Assembly: GCF_000172635.2 (NCBI RefSeq)
Contig: NC_018632.1
Span: 2,914,001-2,978,000, forward strand
Direction of reading: 5' to 3'
Source of the DNA: Alteromonas macleodii ATCC 27126
GTDB taxonomy: Bacteria > Pseudomonadota > Gammaproteobacteria > Enterobacterales > Alteromonadaceae
Length of the DNA stretch: 64,000 nucleotides
The notes under the pieces were generated by a model, which saw only the letters and a list, made by a program, of their open reading frames with translations, made no database searches and was not told the origin of the DNA. This document shows, in pieces, positions 27,238 through 35,786 of the stretch. Within the stretch, counting starts at the first letter, position 1. Every line of letters begins with the position of its first letter. Both the position numbers and the translations under genes were made by a program.

Positions 27238-28158
27238 CTATGCTAATAACAGACGCGCTTGTGCTGCATCTGCTTGAATTTGATCTTTCAACGCCTCAAA
27301 AGAATCAAATTTAATTTCATCTCTTATTTTTGCCATCGGAAACACCGTAATGGGCTTGCCGTAAAGGTCAGATGACAAATCAAAAATATGGACTTCTAAC
27401 TGGTTTCTTACCCCGTTAACAGTAGGACGGGTACCAATGTTCGCAACGCCGTTATAGTGTTTTCCATCTACGTCGACACGAACTGCGAACACGCCGTGAA
27501 TTGGCGTTTTTTGACGTTTTAGCATGACATTCGCGGTGGGAAAACCAATGGTGCGACCTTTTTTCTCGCCGTGAACCACCCTACCGTGAATAGCAAACGG
27601 GCGCCCTAGCATTTCGGTAGACAAACCGAAGTCGCTGTCAGCCAACGCTTCTCGCACCGCGGTAGAGCTTATTCGATGGGCATGCATGGTAAAACTGTGG
27701 GTGCTTACTACTTCGAAACCGTATTGGCGACCTGCCGCCTCAAGCATTTCGAAATCCCCTTTGCGGCCATTGCCAAAACGGAAATCGTCACCAACAACAA
27801 GAAATTTAACACCCAGTTTGTCCACCAATAAATCGTGAACGAAGGTATCGGCACTTTGCTTAGCAAACTCCGCGTTAAATCGCACAGCAAGCAGTCTGTC
27901 GACACCTTGTTGGCGCAGCAACTCGTACTTTTCGCGAAGAGGGCTTATACGCGCTGGTGCTTTATCAGGCATAAAGACTTCTTCAGGCTGAGGTTCGAAC
28001 ACCATTACGGTGGCAGGAAGTGATAGCGATTTCGCTTTTTCAAGCACGTTAGCCAACACAGCTTGATGACCACGGTGTACGCCGTCGAACTTGCCAATAG
28101 TGAGCACACACCCTTTATGGTGCGGTTTTACATTGTTTAGCCCGCGGATAAATTCCAC
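27238..28158 (-). CDS. ribF: Bifunctional riboflavin kinase/FAD synthetase
   Basis: RibF phosphorylates riboflavin to FMN and adenylylates it to FAD. The N-terminal nucleotidyltransferase domain shows TIGKFDGVHRGHQAVL (residues about 20-36) and VVGDDFRFGNGRKG. The C-terminal kinase domain shows GRVVHGEKKGRTIGFPTANV (the PTAN motif) and YNGVANIGTRPTV. The 306-residue length is standard. It heads the conserved ribF-ileS-lspA-fkpB-ispH operon and has its own promoter just upstream. Confidence 0.97.
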   Translation of the reverse strand: MEFIRGLNNVKPHHKGCVLTIGKFDGVHRGHQAVLANVLEKAKSLSLPATVMVFEPQPEEVFMPDKAPARISPLREKYELLRQQGVDRLLAVRFNAEFAKQSADTFVHDLLVDKLGVKFLVVGDDFRFGNGRKGDFEMLEAAGRQYGFEVVSTHSFTMHAHRISSTAVREALADSDFGLSTEMLGRPFAIHGRVVHGEKKGRTIGFPTANVMLKRQKTPIHGVFAVRVDVDGKHYNGVANIGTRPTVNGVRNQLEVHIFDLSSDLYGKPITVFPMAKIRDEIKFDSFEALKDQIQADAAQARLLLA

Positions 28159-28201
28159 TGTTAGCCACTACCTTTTAACTGCTAGAAAATCAAAGCTCGC
28201 G

Positions 28202-28230
28202 ATTATAGCCGACCGCGAGCACAATACCAA
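28202..28230 (-). promoter_or_regulatory. Sigma-70 promoter of ribF
   Basis: On the minus strand TTGGTA (28225-28230) is followed after 17 bases by TATAAT (28202-28207). A GC-rich discriminator CGCGAGC comes next. Initiation would be near 28195, about 37 bases before the ribF ATG. The -10 lies between two 7-bp complementary arms (GCTCGCG/CGCGAGC). Confidence 0.7.
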
Positions 28231-28278
28231 GCACACGGGCCATTCTGGCTCCATGCTCTATTTCGCATCTATTGAATA

Positions 28279-29838
28279 CTAATCGCCGCCGCTTCTGAAA
28301 TGCCTGGGTCGCATGCCCAGCACCACCATGGTTGTCACGAACAGTATGACCGACAGCGATATGGTTATTCCTACTTCTAACATTTGGGCGGAAAGAGACA
28401 AATCAAAGAAACCTAAGCCTTGATCGCGATAATAAATAAGCCCGCCCATGGCTGCACTTGCAATAACTACACGGGCAATAAACAAAACCGATGTGCGGCT
28501 TAACGCAAACACGCCTTGGCGATGCAGCGTTATATAGAGCAAAGCGGCATTAAGCGTAGCTGACATACTGGTAGCAACAGCAAGCCCTACATAACCAAAC
28601 GGAATCGCTAATATAAGGTTAAACACCATGTTTGCGACCATACACCAAATACCAAATTTCACTGGCGTCTTGGTGTCTTGGCGGGAGTAAAACCCTGGCG
28701 CGAGAATTTTTACCAGCATAAAGCTGAGCAAGCCAAACGAGTACGCGGTAAGCGAGTAAGACGCCATAATGGCGGTTTCTGCGGTAAACGCGCCCCGCTG
28801 AAAAATAACGGTCAGAATAGGCCTTGCCATCACGCCAAGTCCCACTGCAGCAGGTATGCCTAATAAACACACCATGCGAAACGCCCAATCGATATTCGCA
28901 GCAAACGCTTTGGGGTTATTACTGACATGGTTTCGGGATAGCGTAGGTAAAATGACTGTTGCGATGGCAATACCAAACAACCCTAGGGGAAATTCAAGCA
29001 GCCTGTCTGAATAGTATAACCAGCTAATAGAACCGGTAACTAAAAAGCTGGCGATGAAAGTATCAAACAACAAATTGATTTGCCCTACTGACACACCGAA
29101 TAAGGCAGGGATCATCAGGGTGCGTACTTTTACCACGTTTTCGTCATGCCAGCCCCACTTTGGCTTTACCAAGAGCCCTGCCCTGAACAAAAACGGTAGT
29201 TGAAACAAGAACTGTACAATACCACCGATAAACACGCCCCACGCTAGCGCGTAAGCGGGTTGATTAAGCGTAGGAGCTAAGTATATAGCGCATGCAATAA
29301 TGCACACGTTAAGTAAAACAGGGGTGAAGGCAGCAACCGCAAACTTATTTAGCGTATTGAGTATCGCCCCTGCCAACCCAGTCAGAGAGATAAACGCTAA
29401 ATAAGGAAAGGTAATTTTCAACATGGTCGACGCAAGCACAAACTTATCTCCTGCCTCGTCCCCTTCGAGCCACGCCACAAACCAGCCTGTACCAAATAAC
29501 GCCGCCAAAACAGGTGATGCTATTACCCCTATGATAGAAACTACAAAAACAATAGCGCCCAACGTACCGCTGACTTTTGCAACGAACTCTCTGAGTTGCT
29601 TTTTATCGTCGTTCTCGTGGACTTCGGTTAATACCGGAATAAACGCTTGTGCAAATGCACCTTCAGCGAATAGACGACGAAGAAAATTAGGAATTTTGTT
29701 AGCAAAGAAAAATACGTCAGCGGCTGCTCCATCGCCCAAAAGCTTGGCAACAACAACATCACGTACCAAGCCTAATACTCGCGAGACCAAGGTCATAATA
29801 CTGACGATAAGACCAGATTTTATTAACTTCCGTGACAC
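28279..29838 (-). CDS. murJ: Lipid II flippase MurJ
   Basis: MurJ (MviN) flips undecaprenyl-pyrophosphoryl-disaccharide-peptide (lipid II) across the inner membrane. The protein is a 14-helix MOP-family transporter; the opening SGLIVSIMTLVSRVLGLVRD and the following KLPN-like loop FANKIPNFLRRLFAEGAFAQAF carry the essential arginines. I start at the GTG at 29838 (MSRKLIKSG), which has GGAAG six bases upstream and gives 519 residues, close to E. coli. An upstream ATG at 29880 would add 14 hydrophobic and aromatic residues unlike the family. It is divergent from rpsT and upstream of ribF. Confidence 0.95.
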   Translation of the reverse strand: MSRKLIKSGLIVSIMTLVSRVLGLVRDVVVAKLLGDGAAADVFFFANKIPNFLRRLFAEGAFAQAFIPVLTEVHENDDKKQLREFVAKVSGTLGAIVFVVSIIGVIASPVLAALFGTGWFVAWLEGDEAGDKFVLASTMLKITFPYLAFISLTGLAGAILNTLNKFAVAAFTPVLLNVCIIACAIYLAPTLNQPAYALAWGVFIGGIVQFLFQLPFLFRAGLLVKPKWGWHDENVVKVRTLMIPALFGVSVGQINLLFDTFIASFLVTGSISWLYYSDRLLEFPLGLFGIAIATVILPTLSRNHVSNNPKAFAANIDWAFRMVCLLGIPAAVGLGVMARPILTVIFQRGAFTAETAIMASYSLTAYSFGLLSFMLVKILAPGFYSRQDTKTPVKFGIWCMVANMVFNLILAIPFGYVGLAVATSMSATLNAALLYITLHRQGVFALSRTSVLFIARVVIASAAMGGLIYYRDQGLGFFDLSLSAQMLEVGITISLSVILFVTTMVVLGMRPRHFRSGGD

Positions 29839-30021
29839 GTCACACTTCCAATAAGAGGTAAAGAATAGGCTGAATAGCATCAGCCATTTGAAAGATAGTC
29901 AAAGGCGTTTGCTAAGCGTAAAGCGGCAACGCTAGGTTGCAAGCGAGCCATAATAACCAAAGGCTATCGCAGGCGAAACGATTTCTTCAAAATAGTTGTG
30001 CATCTTTAACAACTTTCTTGT
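29839..30021. other. murJ/rpsT divergent intergenic region, left part
   Basis: This non-coding stretch lies between the two divergent genes. Apart from the rpsT promoter elements listed separately to its right, I recognise no RNA gene or terminator here. A murJ promoter must lie in it but I cannot pick one out. Confidence 0.3.
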
Positions 30022-30027
30022 TATAAT
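30022..30027 (+). promoter_or_regulatory. Upstream rpsT promoter (P1) -10 element
   Basis: A perfect TATAAT is followed by a GC-rich discriminator (CCGCGCCC), the pattern of stringently controlled ribosomal promoters. The best -35 candidate, TTGTGC at 29996-30001, has a 20-base spacer, so the -35 is uncertain. Transcription would give a leader of about 250 bases. Confidence 0.5.
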
Positions 30028-30193
30028 CCGCGCCCGGTATGGGGTGCTGTCGTTTATGCATGTCTATCGCTGAAATGTCTTGAAAGAATATCACTACGAA
30101 TCTCTTTCAAAAAATGTCGCAGAGAAATGTCGCAAAGAATGTGCAACGTGTTGAGCATACTTTGTGTTCAATAGCTTGCGCGTTTTAACGCGG

Positions 30194-30216
30194 AACGATT
30201 TAAGTTTTAAATCGTT
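30194..30216 (+). repeat. Perfect 10-3-10 inverted repeat before the proximal rpsT promoter
   Basis: AACGATTTAA and TTAAATCGTT are separated by GTT. The right arm touches the first base of the TTGACA -35 of the proximal promoter. It could be an operator, or a hairpin in transcripts from the distal promoter. Confidence 0.6.
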
Positions 30217-30244
30217 TGACATTTGGGCGTTTGGTAGGCACAAT
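30216..30244 (+). promoter_or_regulatory. Proximal rpsT promoter (P2)
   Basis: A perfect TTGACA (30216-30221) is followed after 17 bases by CACAAT (30239-30244) and a C-rich discriminator. Initiation near 30251 would leave a leader of about 38 bases. E. coli rpsT also has two tandem promoters. Confidence 0.65.
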
Positions 30245-30288
30245 CCGCACCCTCGTTTTTGACATGAATTTATTTTGGGAGTTACACC

Positions 30289-30552
30289 TTGGCTAACATT
30301 AAGTCTGCTAAGAAGCGTGCAATCCAAGCCGAAAAGCGTCGTCAGCACAACGCTAGCCGTCGTTCAATGACTCGTACAAGCATCAAGAAAGTTATCGCTG
30401 CAATTGCAAGCGGTGACAAAGAAGCGGCACAAGCTGCACTTACTGCTGCTACTCCAGTACTTGACAGAATGGCTACTAAAGGCTTGATTCACAAGAACAA
30501 AGCTGCTCGTCATAAGAGCCGTCTAGCTGCACAAATCAAAGCACTAGGTTAA
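30289..30552 (+). CDS. rpsT: 30S ribosomal protein S20
   Basis: S20 binds 16S rRNA early in small-subunit assembly. The 87-residue basic protein opens [18 protein letters not shown], the canonical S20 start, and ends with [13 protein letters not shown]. The start codon is TTG at 30289, preceded by GGGAG at nine bases' distance. E. coli rpsT also starts with UUG, where the weak codon takes part in autoregulation. It is monocistronic, with a strong terminator after it, and divergent from murJ. Confidence 0.98.
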   Translation: MANIKSAKKRAIQAEKRRQHNASRRSMTRTSIKKVIAAIASGDKEAAQAALTAATPVLDRMATKGLIHKNKAARHKSRLAAQIKALG

Positions 30553-30570
30553 TCTTTACGATTAGTAGTT

Positions 30571-30597
30571 AAAAAAGCGCCCTTCGGCGCTTTTTTT
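30571..30597 (+). terminator. Terminator of rpsT
   Basis: AAAAAAGCGCC-CTTC-GGCGC followed by seven T forms a compact, stable intrinsic terminator 18 bases after the stop. Confidence 0.92.
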
Positions 30598-30734
30598 GTA
30601 TCTGTAATCGACGCTAATTAGCATGGGTTACTGATTCCAAATTTAGACTTAAAGGCATAAAGCCCACCACTAGGCGAGCTTTGTCACTAGATAAAAAGTC
30701 TTTGCGGTGTGTTCCTCCCCCAGCTATCCACTTA

Positions 30735-31487
30735 TCAGCTCATCTTCCTTATTGAGCTTGCCGGTGCAATACGCATGATCCAGTGAAGGATGGCCCACGG
30801 CCAGCTTGGTACAAACGCATTCGCTTTTTCCTTGTTGATTGCATTGACCATCGCGCGACAGCCCACATCTGTATCAACAATAAACGGTACTTTTTCCACC
30901 TTTTCGTTTATTTCGCTGCGAATAAAACCGGGGTGAATACAGGTGACGTTAATTGGCGTATTCATTACATCCATTCGAATGCCTTCAGTCATAGATGTAA
31001 GGCCCGCTTTCGTTGCTGCGTATACGGTCATGGCGCGTCTAAAACCGCGCACAGCACTGATGGACGAAATCGTCACAAGATGACCACTATTTTGCGCCCT
31101 AAAGATAGCCATTGCCGCTTCACATTGTGCTAGCGCCGACACAAAGTTAGTCACCGCCGTTTGCTTGTTAGCGTGAAAATACCCCGTACCAATCGACGCG
31201 CCTTTGCCCATTCCTGCGTTCACAATAACTCTATCAAGAGTTCCCATGTCATCTTTGAATGCGTCAAACACTTCAAACACCGCATCGTGATCATTGACAT
31301 CCAGCGAGCGAATATACACGTCAATGTTTGGGTTAATTGAATGCAATTCGTCTTTCAATTTTTCTAAATTCTCAAAGCGTCTTGCGCATAGGGCTAGGTT
31401 ACAACCCTGTTTGGCAAACTCAATCGCCATTCCCTTGCCTAGGCCTGAACTCGCGCCTGTGATCAGAATATTGCGTCTTGTTGTCAT
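30735..31487 (-). CDS. Short-chain dehydrogenase/reductase
   Basis: The 250-residue classical SDR has the cofactor motif TGASSGLGKGM near residue 11, the NAG motif (VIVNAGMG), and a Ser-Tyr-Lys triad in TISSISA and YAATKAG. The substrate cannot be read from sequence. The C-terminus PWAILHWIMRIAPASSIRKMS is hydrophobic and may touch the membrane, as in SDRs acting on lipids or steroids. Its start shares one base with the stop of the upstream kinase gene (TAATG), so the two are translationally coupled and probably work in one pathway. Confidence 0.85.
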   Translation of the reverse strand: MTTRRNILITGASSGLGKGMAIEFAKQGCNLALCARRFENLEKLKDELHSINPNIDVYIRSLDVNDHDAVFEVFDAFKDDMGTLDRVIVNAGMGKGASIGTGYFHANKQTAVTNFVSALAQCEAAMAIFRAQNSGHLVTISSISAVRGFRRAMTVYAATKAGLTSMTEGIRMDVMNTPINVTCIHPGFIRSEINEKVEKVPFIVDTDVGCRAMVNAINKEKANAFVPSWPWAILHWIMRIAPASSIRKMS

Positions 31488-32617
31488 TATCGTTTTCCTG
31501 ATGCTTTTATGGCCTTATTACAACGCCACATTAAATAATGAATGAAGATCCAAAAGTTTTTAAACGCTGGATTATTGGTTTGCTTGTGGTGGTATCGATA
31601 GTAAATTTGCTGGGCAATACCGGCTAAACGGAAAAGCCCGTATACCTCGTAAAAGGTAAAATCATCTACATCTATTTCCATCTCTTTGCAGTAGTACGCA
31701 ACCACCTGCTTTCGAGTTAGCATACCGGGTAAGTGAGTAGGCTGGCGGCGCGTTGATTGGGCCAAAAAGTCATCATCCGGTTGTACCCAATACGCCAAGG
31801 TATTACCCAAGTCCATAAGCGGGTCGCCTAAGGTCGCCAGTTCCCAGTCCAACACACCGATAATTTGCGTATAGTTATCTGGCTTTAACACCACGTTGTC
31901 AAATCGGAAGTCATTGTGGGTAATACAAATGCGTTCATTAGCGGGCATGTGGTTTTCTAGCCAGCGCATTATTTTTTTACCCGAGGGGACATTCCAGGTT
32001 TTTGCTTTACTATAGCGTTCGCTCCACCCACTTATTTGGCGTTCTATGTAGCCAGCACCTTTACCTAAGTGCTCAAGCCCCGCTTTCTTATAATCCACTT
32101 TATGAAGCTCGATTAAGCTATCAAGTACATTAGTGCAGAGCTGTTTGCTTTGCTGCTCAGACGTGTTTAAGCCTTTGGGTAAGTTCTTACGTGGTATCAC
32201 GCCGGTAAACTTCTCCATTACGTAAAACTCTGTGCCTATAACGCTCTCGTCTTCACAAAGTCCAAGCATCTCTGGCACATAGCGATAAACAGGCTTTAAC
32301 GCATGCTGTAATCGAAACTCCCGCCCCATATCGTGAGCCCCATTGGCTTTAGTACCTGCTGGTGCCCGACGCAAAATCAACGACGTTTGCTCGCTCTGGT
32401 TTTGTTTACTGCCTTGATAGTCCAAGCAGTACGTCCAATTAGACGCGCCCCCAGAATACTGGGTGACTTGAGGAAAGCTATCGCTACTTTGTATCGTGGC
32501 CTTCAATGATGGACTCGAGGCACTAATATTTTCTTTAAGCCAATTGTGTACAGCGCTGACGTCTAGCTCTTCGCCTGCACGTACGCTGTCAGCTTTATCT
32601 ACGACCTGTTGTTGCAT
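31487..32617 (-). CDS. Phosphotransferase of the APH/ACAD10-LvaA family
   Basis: The 376-residue protein has a protein-kinase-like APH fold. A nucleotide-binding region includes GGASNWTY and the lysine-equivalent strand SLILRRAP. The catalytic loop is ITHNDFRFDNVV and the metal-binding segment is LDWELATLGDPLMDLG. This exact style (HNDFRFDN plus LDWE...GDP..DLG) is that of the kinase domain of ACAD10/ACAD11 and of LvaA, which phosphorylate 4-hydroxyacyl-CoA. It is not an aminoglycoside-resistance enzyme by these motifs. Two SDRs flank it, but no acyl-CoA dehydrogenase partner is in view. Confidence 0.8.
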   Translation of the reverse strand: MQQQVVDKADSVRAGEELDVSAVHNWLKENISASSPSLKATIQSSDSFPQVTQYSGGASNWTYCLDYQGSKQNQSEQTSLILRRAPAGTKANGAHDMGREFRLQHALKPVYRYVPEMLGLCEDESVIGTEFYVMEKFTGVIPRKNLPKGLNTSEQQSKQLCTNVLDSLIELHKVDYKKAGLEHLGKGAGYIERQISGWSERYSKAKTWNVPSGKKIMRWLENHMPANERICITHNDFRFDNVVLKPDNYTQIIGVLDWELATLGDPLMDLGNTLAYWVQPDDDFLAQSTRRQPTHLPGMLTRKQVVAYYCKEMEIDVDDFTFYEVYGLFRLAGIAQQIYYRYHHKQTNNPAFKNFWIFIHYLMWRCNKAIKASGKR

Positions 32618-32800
32618 ATCTCATTCTTCTTGTAATTCTGTTTCAAAGGGCCTATTCAAAGTGCTAACTCACAATCTTTGGCTAGAAGATACTTCTGTTT
32701 GTGCCTGTACAAGAGCAGCTCGACAATTATCTTCAGATAGCTTGGCGACAAACATACGTGAGCCCGATTCCGTTTTGCCTAAGTTTGCTCTAATTTTGCT

Positions 32801-33631
32801 TTAACTTTGCTTTTCCATTGCACGCTTCATCATCTTCGTTTGATTGAGCATATTTTTGATATAGCGCTGGGTTGGCAGCAGCTTCTTTAACAGGAAAGCG
32901 CGTTTACCCAGTTTATGGGTAAGAATAAGAAACTGCTTTTTGTCGACTTGCTGAAATATGGACTCAGCCACGTCTTCTTTCGTCATGTCTGCTTTGGCAA
33001 AGAACTTATTGAGCATCTTGTGCGACGCTGGGTTGCTGCTTCGCATCGACTCATCTAAATTCGTTTTGAAGAAGCTTGGACAAACTACACTAACGTCAAT
33101 ATTGTCAGGTGCTAATTCCAACTTCATGGTTTCAGAAAACGACACGACTGCAGCTTTAACCGCGTTATAACTTCCCATATAAGGAATAGGCGTTAGCCCC
33201 GCTTGCGATGCAATATTAATGAAATAGCCACCGCCTTGCTCTCGCATTAACGGTAAGAGTGCACGACTGACTCTCACCATGCCTAACACATTAATATCAA
33301 ACACCCACTGCCACTGCTCAATGCTCTCATCTAAAAGGCTGCCACCAGAAGCAACACCCGCATTGTTAAATACAGTGTCAACACCGCCCCAGCGAGTTTC
33401 CAAGGTGTTCGCTAACGTTTGAACATCATTTTCAGAGGTTATATCGCAATGGATGTAAAACGCATTGGCACCTTGGGCGGATAGCGTATTTACTGTTTCG
33501 TCGCCTCTTTCTTGGTTAATATCGGCAATGCAAATATCTACCCCCTCGTCTTTGCCTGCCCACTTTTCCGCCCACTTAAGGGCAATGGCCTGACCTAAGC
33601 CGGTAGCGCCACCGGTAATCAATACGCGCAT
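32801..33631 (-). CDS. Short-chain dehydrogenase/reductase
   Basis: The 276-residue classical SDR has the Rossmann motif TGGATGLGQAI at the N-terminus, NNAG (VFNNAGVASGG) and the catalytic SYK in NIASQAG and YNAVKAA. After the core there is a C-terminal extension of about 60 residues with many Lys and aromatic residues, as in SDRs that act on long-chain or membrane-bound substrates. The gene lies 183 bases upstream of the kinase gene on the same strand and may be in the same unit. The substrate is unknown. Confidence 0.85.
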   Translation of the reverse strand: MRVLITGGATGLGQAIALKWAEKWAGKDEGVDICIADINQERGDETVNTLSAQGANAFYIHCDITSENDVQTLANTLETRWGGVDTVFNNAGVASGGSLLDESIEQWQWVFDINVLGMVRVSRALLPLMREQGGGYFINIASQAGLTPIPYMGSYNAVKAAVVSFSETMKLELAPDNIDVSVVCPSFFKTNLDESMRSSNPASHKMLNKFFAKADMTKEDVAESIFQQVDKKQFLILTHKLGKRAFLLKKLLPTQRYIKNMLNQTKMMKRAMEKQS

Positions 33632-33758
33632 GATGTGTTTCCTAACTGTTCTTGTTTCATTTTTCTTGTATCGGCGTTTATGTTTAGTTGCGCTTTATTG
33701 TGTTAAGCGCTAATCAGTACTTCACTATTCTCTCTAATTGACCGCCTTATCAATCCAA

Positions 33759-34658
33759 TCAAACTGATTCCGTCTTTTGCAGTGACACTGATGGCTGTTC
33801 GTTACGCATTTTTCGTTTTGCCCACAGGGCCAATAGTGCGGGCCCGATGTACATTGCTACGCCATATACACCAGGTGCAATCGCGTAATCAGGCGCATCT
33901 AAAAAGGTAATACATATCAGCATTGCAAGCGCCGCGTTTTGCACGCCTATTTCAATGGCCAGCGTGAGCGAGTCTTTAAATGCTAGGTTTGAAAGCTTAG
34001 CAACCCCGAGCCCTAACAATACCGATGATAAATTTAACGTTAAGCAAACCAAAAACGCGCTTTCAAAGGACGCGGCTAAATTGTTTCTTTCTGAAACCAG
34101 CACGCCCACAATCATAAGCAACATGAAGTACATAGAAAACTGCCGGAAGAAGCTTTCAGTTTTAGTAGCAAACCTGCTGTTAAAGCGACGAATGGTCATG
34201 CCTAAAATGACCGGTACAATTGATATACCAACCAGCCCAATCACTGTTTGAATAATAGAAAAGTCTGGCGCGTTTTCTTTTACAAAGTAATCAAGAGCAA
34301 ATTGAATGATAAAGGGCGTTGAGAAAACGCAAGCGATGGTAGAAATAGCGGTTAAGCTTACTGAAAGGGCCAGATTTGCTTTTGCGATGTGGCTGATTAA
34401 ATTACTGGTCGTGCCGCCTGGGCATGCCGCTAAAACCATGACACCAACCGCAATATAATCGGGTAGACCAAAAACAAAGCACAGTCCTAGCGCCAACATA
34501 GGCAGCAATATAATTTGCCCTATAAAACCCGTTATTACTGCTTTAGGTGCTTTAAGTAGTCGGGCAAAGTCTGCAAGGGTTAGCGTTAGCCCCATGCCAA
34601 ACATAACAAATGCCAACGCTAGAGGTAACAACACCTCGGTAAGTACAGATGCCTGCAT
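33759..34658 (-). CDS. Bile acid:sodium symporter (BASS) family transporter
   Basis: The 299-residue integral membrane protein has about ten hydrophobic spans and BASS-family blocks: PLALAFVMFGMGLTL at the start, LAACPGGTTSNLISHIAKAN in the middle and EIGVQNAALAMLI later. Bacterial relatives take up organic anions with sodium; substrates include pantoate, pyruvate-like acids and sterols, so no substrate is assigned. I choose ATG at 34658 because AGGGG lies seven bases upstream; a GTG six bases earlier would put the site too close. It is divergent from the LysR gene, which is a natural candidate for its regulator. Confidence 0.85.
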   Translation of the reverse strand: MQASVLTEVLLPLALAFVMFGMGLTLTLADFARLLKAPKAVITGFIGQIILLPMLALGLCFVFGLPDYIAVGVMVLAACPGGTTSNLISHIAKANLALSVSLTAISTIACVFSTPFIIQFALDYFVKENAPDFSIIQTVIGLVGISIVPVILGMTIRRFNSRFATKTESFFRQFSMYFMLLMIVGVLVSERNNLAASFESAFLVCLTLNLSSVLLGLGVAKLSNLAFKDSLTLAIEIGVQNAALAMLICITFLDAPDYAIAPGVYGVAMYIGPALLALWAKRKMRNEQPSVSLQKTESV

Positions 34659-34777
34659 GCACACGCCCCTTACAAAAGAAGCCTCTATAAAAGAAACCTT
34701 TTATTAACATTTAAGCCAGTGTACCCTGTTTAATAATAAATAAAAATGATGCCTTATTATGGAAACCCATAAATGAT

Positions 34778-35683
34778 ATGCATGGAAAATTAGACCTAAA
34801 TTTGTTTGTTGTGCTGCGCGCGGTCTACGATCAGGGCAGCATTACGAAAGCCGCCAACGCACTGCATATTACTCAACCTGCGGTGAGTCACGCCTTAGGT
34901 CGTCTACGAGAGAAATTTGATGATCCGCTGTTTATTCGTCATGGACGACAAGTCGTGCCTACCCCATTTTGCCAAGGCATTATTGCATCGGTTGTGAAAT
35001 CAATCGAAACCCTTGAAAGTACGTTAAAAGGTAAAGTGGGCTTTGATATAAGTGATAAACCCCGTCAGGTGAACCTTGGCTTAAGAGATGTTTTAGAATC
35101 TATATTTTTTCCCGTGCTTATTCCTGAGCTTGTTAAACATACTCCCAATATCACGGTGAATAGTAGACAGGTTACCTGGCCCGAGCTTGCTCCCGCGTTA
35201 GCCGCTAAAGAGCTTGATATCGTAATTGACGCGTTAGTTCCCACCAGCCGTGACATTCGTTCACAGTTTATCTGCGAAGAAACGTTTGTCGTGGTATGCG
35301 CGCCTAGCAATAGCTACGTAGATAACCAGAGTATCAAGAGCTACTCAGTTGCACAGCATGCGCTTGTATCTTTAAAAGACTCTAAATTAGATACGGTAGA
35401 TCTAGCCCTTGCTCAGCACAATTTACATCGCAACATCGCATTGCAGTGTGAACACTACTTTGCCGCCGTTAACGTAGTTAGCCAATGCGATCTTTTGCTG
35501 ACCATGCCAACGCGATTCGTCCAACAATTCAGTAATAAATTCGATATCGAAATTCTGCCCCTTCCATTTGACGTCCCCCCACTCCCCGTACACATGTACT
35601 GGCACAAACACGCCGATGAAGACTTAGTGAATGTATGGATGCGGGATAGGCTTTTAGACGTGGCGAATAAGTTGGGGTTATAG
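34778..35683 (+). CDS. LysR-family transcriptional regulator
   Basis: The 301-residue protein has the LysR N-terminal helix-turn-helix (FVVLRAVYDQGSITKAANAL, then TQPAVSHALGRLRE) and DDPLFIRHGR, which marks the NodD/SyrM/LeuO-type subgroup. The substrate-binding domain follows at about residues 90-295. It is divergent from the BASS transporter with 119 bases between them, so it probably controls that gene and perhaps the SDR/kinase group. It ends just before the Pho-box promoter of the next gene. The ligand is unknown. Confidence 0.9.
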   Translation: MHGKLDLNLFVVLRAVYDQGSITKAANALHITQPAVSHALGRLREKFDDPLFIRHGRQVVPTPFCQGIIASVVKSIETLESTLKGKVGFDISDKPRQVNLGLRDVLESIFFPVLIPELVKHTPNITVNSRQVTWPELAPALAAKELDIVIDALVPTSRDIRSQFICEETFVVVCAPSNSYVDNQSIKSYSVAQHALVSLKDSKLDTVDLALAQHNLHRNIALQCEHYFAAVNVVSQCDLLLTMPTRFVQQFSNKFDIEILPLPFDVPPLPVHMYWHKHADEDLVNVWMRDRLLDVANKLGL

Positions 35684-35709
35684 CGCGTATTTGTGTTGCT
35701 GTAACACAA

Positions 35710-35754
35710 TGGTCAAGCAAGCGTCACGGTAGTGTCAATTTGCAAACCTATAGT
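35710..35754 (+). promoter_or_regulatory. Pho box and -10 of the plcP-like gene
   Basis: Three 11-base units in phase, TGGTCAAGCAA / GCGTCACGGTA / GTGTCAATTTG (35710-35742), put GTCA exactly every 11 bases. The two right-hand half-sites (18 bases, 35721-35738) are followed by ten bases and then TATAGT (35749-35754). This is the same geometry and -10 hexamer as the E. coli phoA promoter. Initiation near 35761 leaves a short leader before ATG 35787. Confidence 0.75.
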
Positions 35755-35786
35755 GACGATCCAAGGCATCGCTTTGGGAAACCGCT

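Noticed and set aside
28195..28220. Hairpin GCTCGCG/CGCGAGC between murJ and ribF as a terminator
   Set aside because: The sequence between the arms contains the perfect TATAAT of the ribF promoter, and no strong T-run follows.
30034..30215. A small RNA gene or riboswitch upstream of rpsT
   Set aside because: No known riboswitch core or internal terminator was recognisable; it is better read as the leader from the distal rpsT promoter.
31487..32617. Aminoglycoside-resistance phosphotransferase
   Set aside because: The fold is shared, but the motif set is that of ACAD10/LvaA-type kinases and the gene sits among metabolic SDR genes, with no resistance or mobile context.
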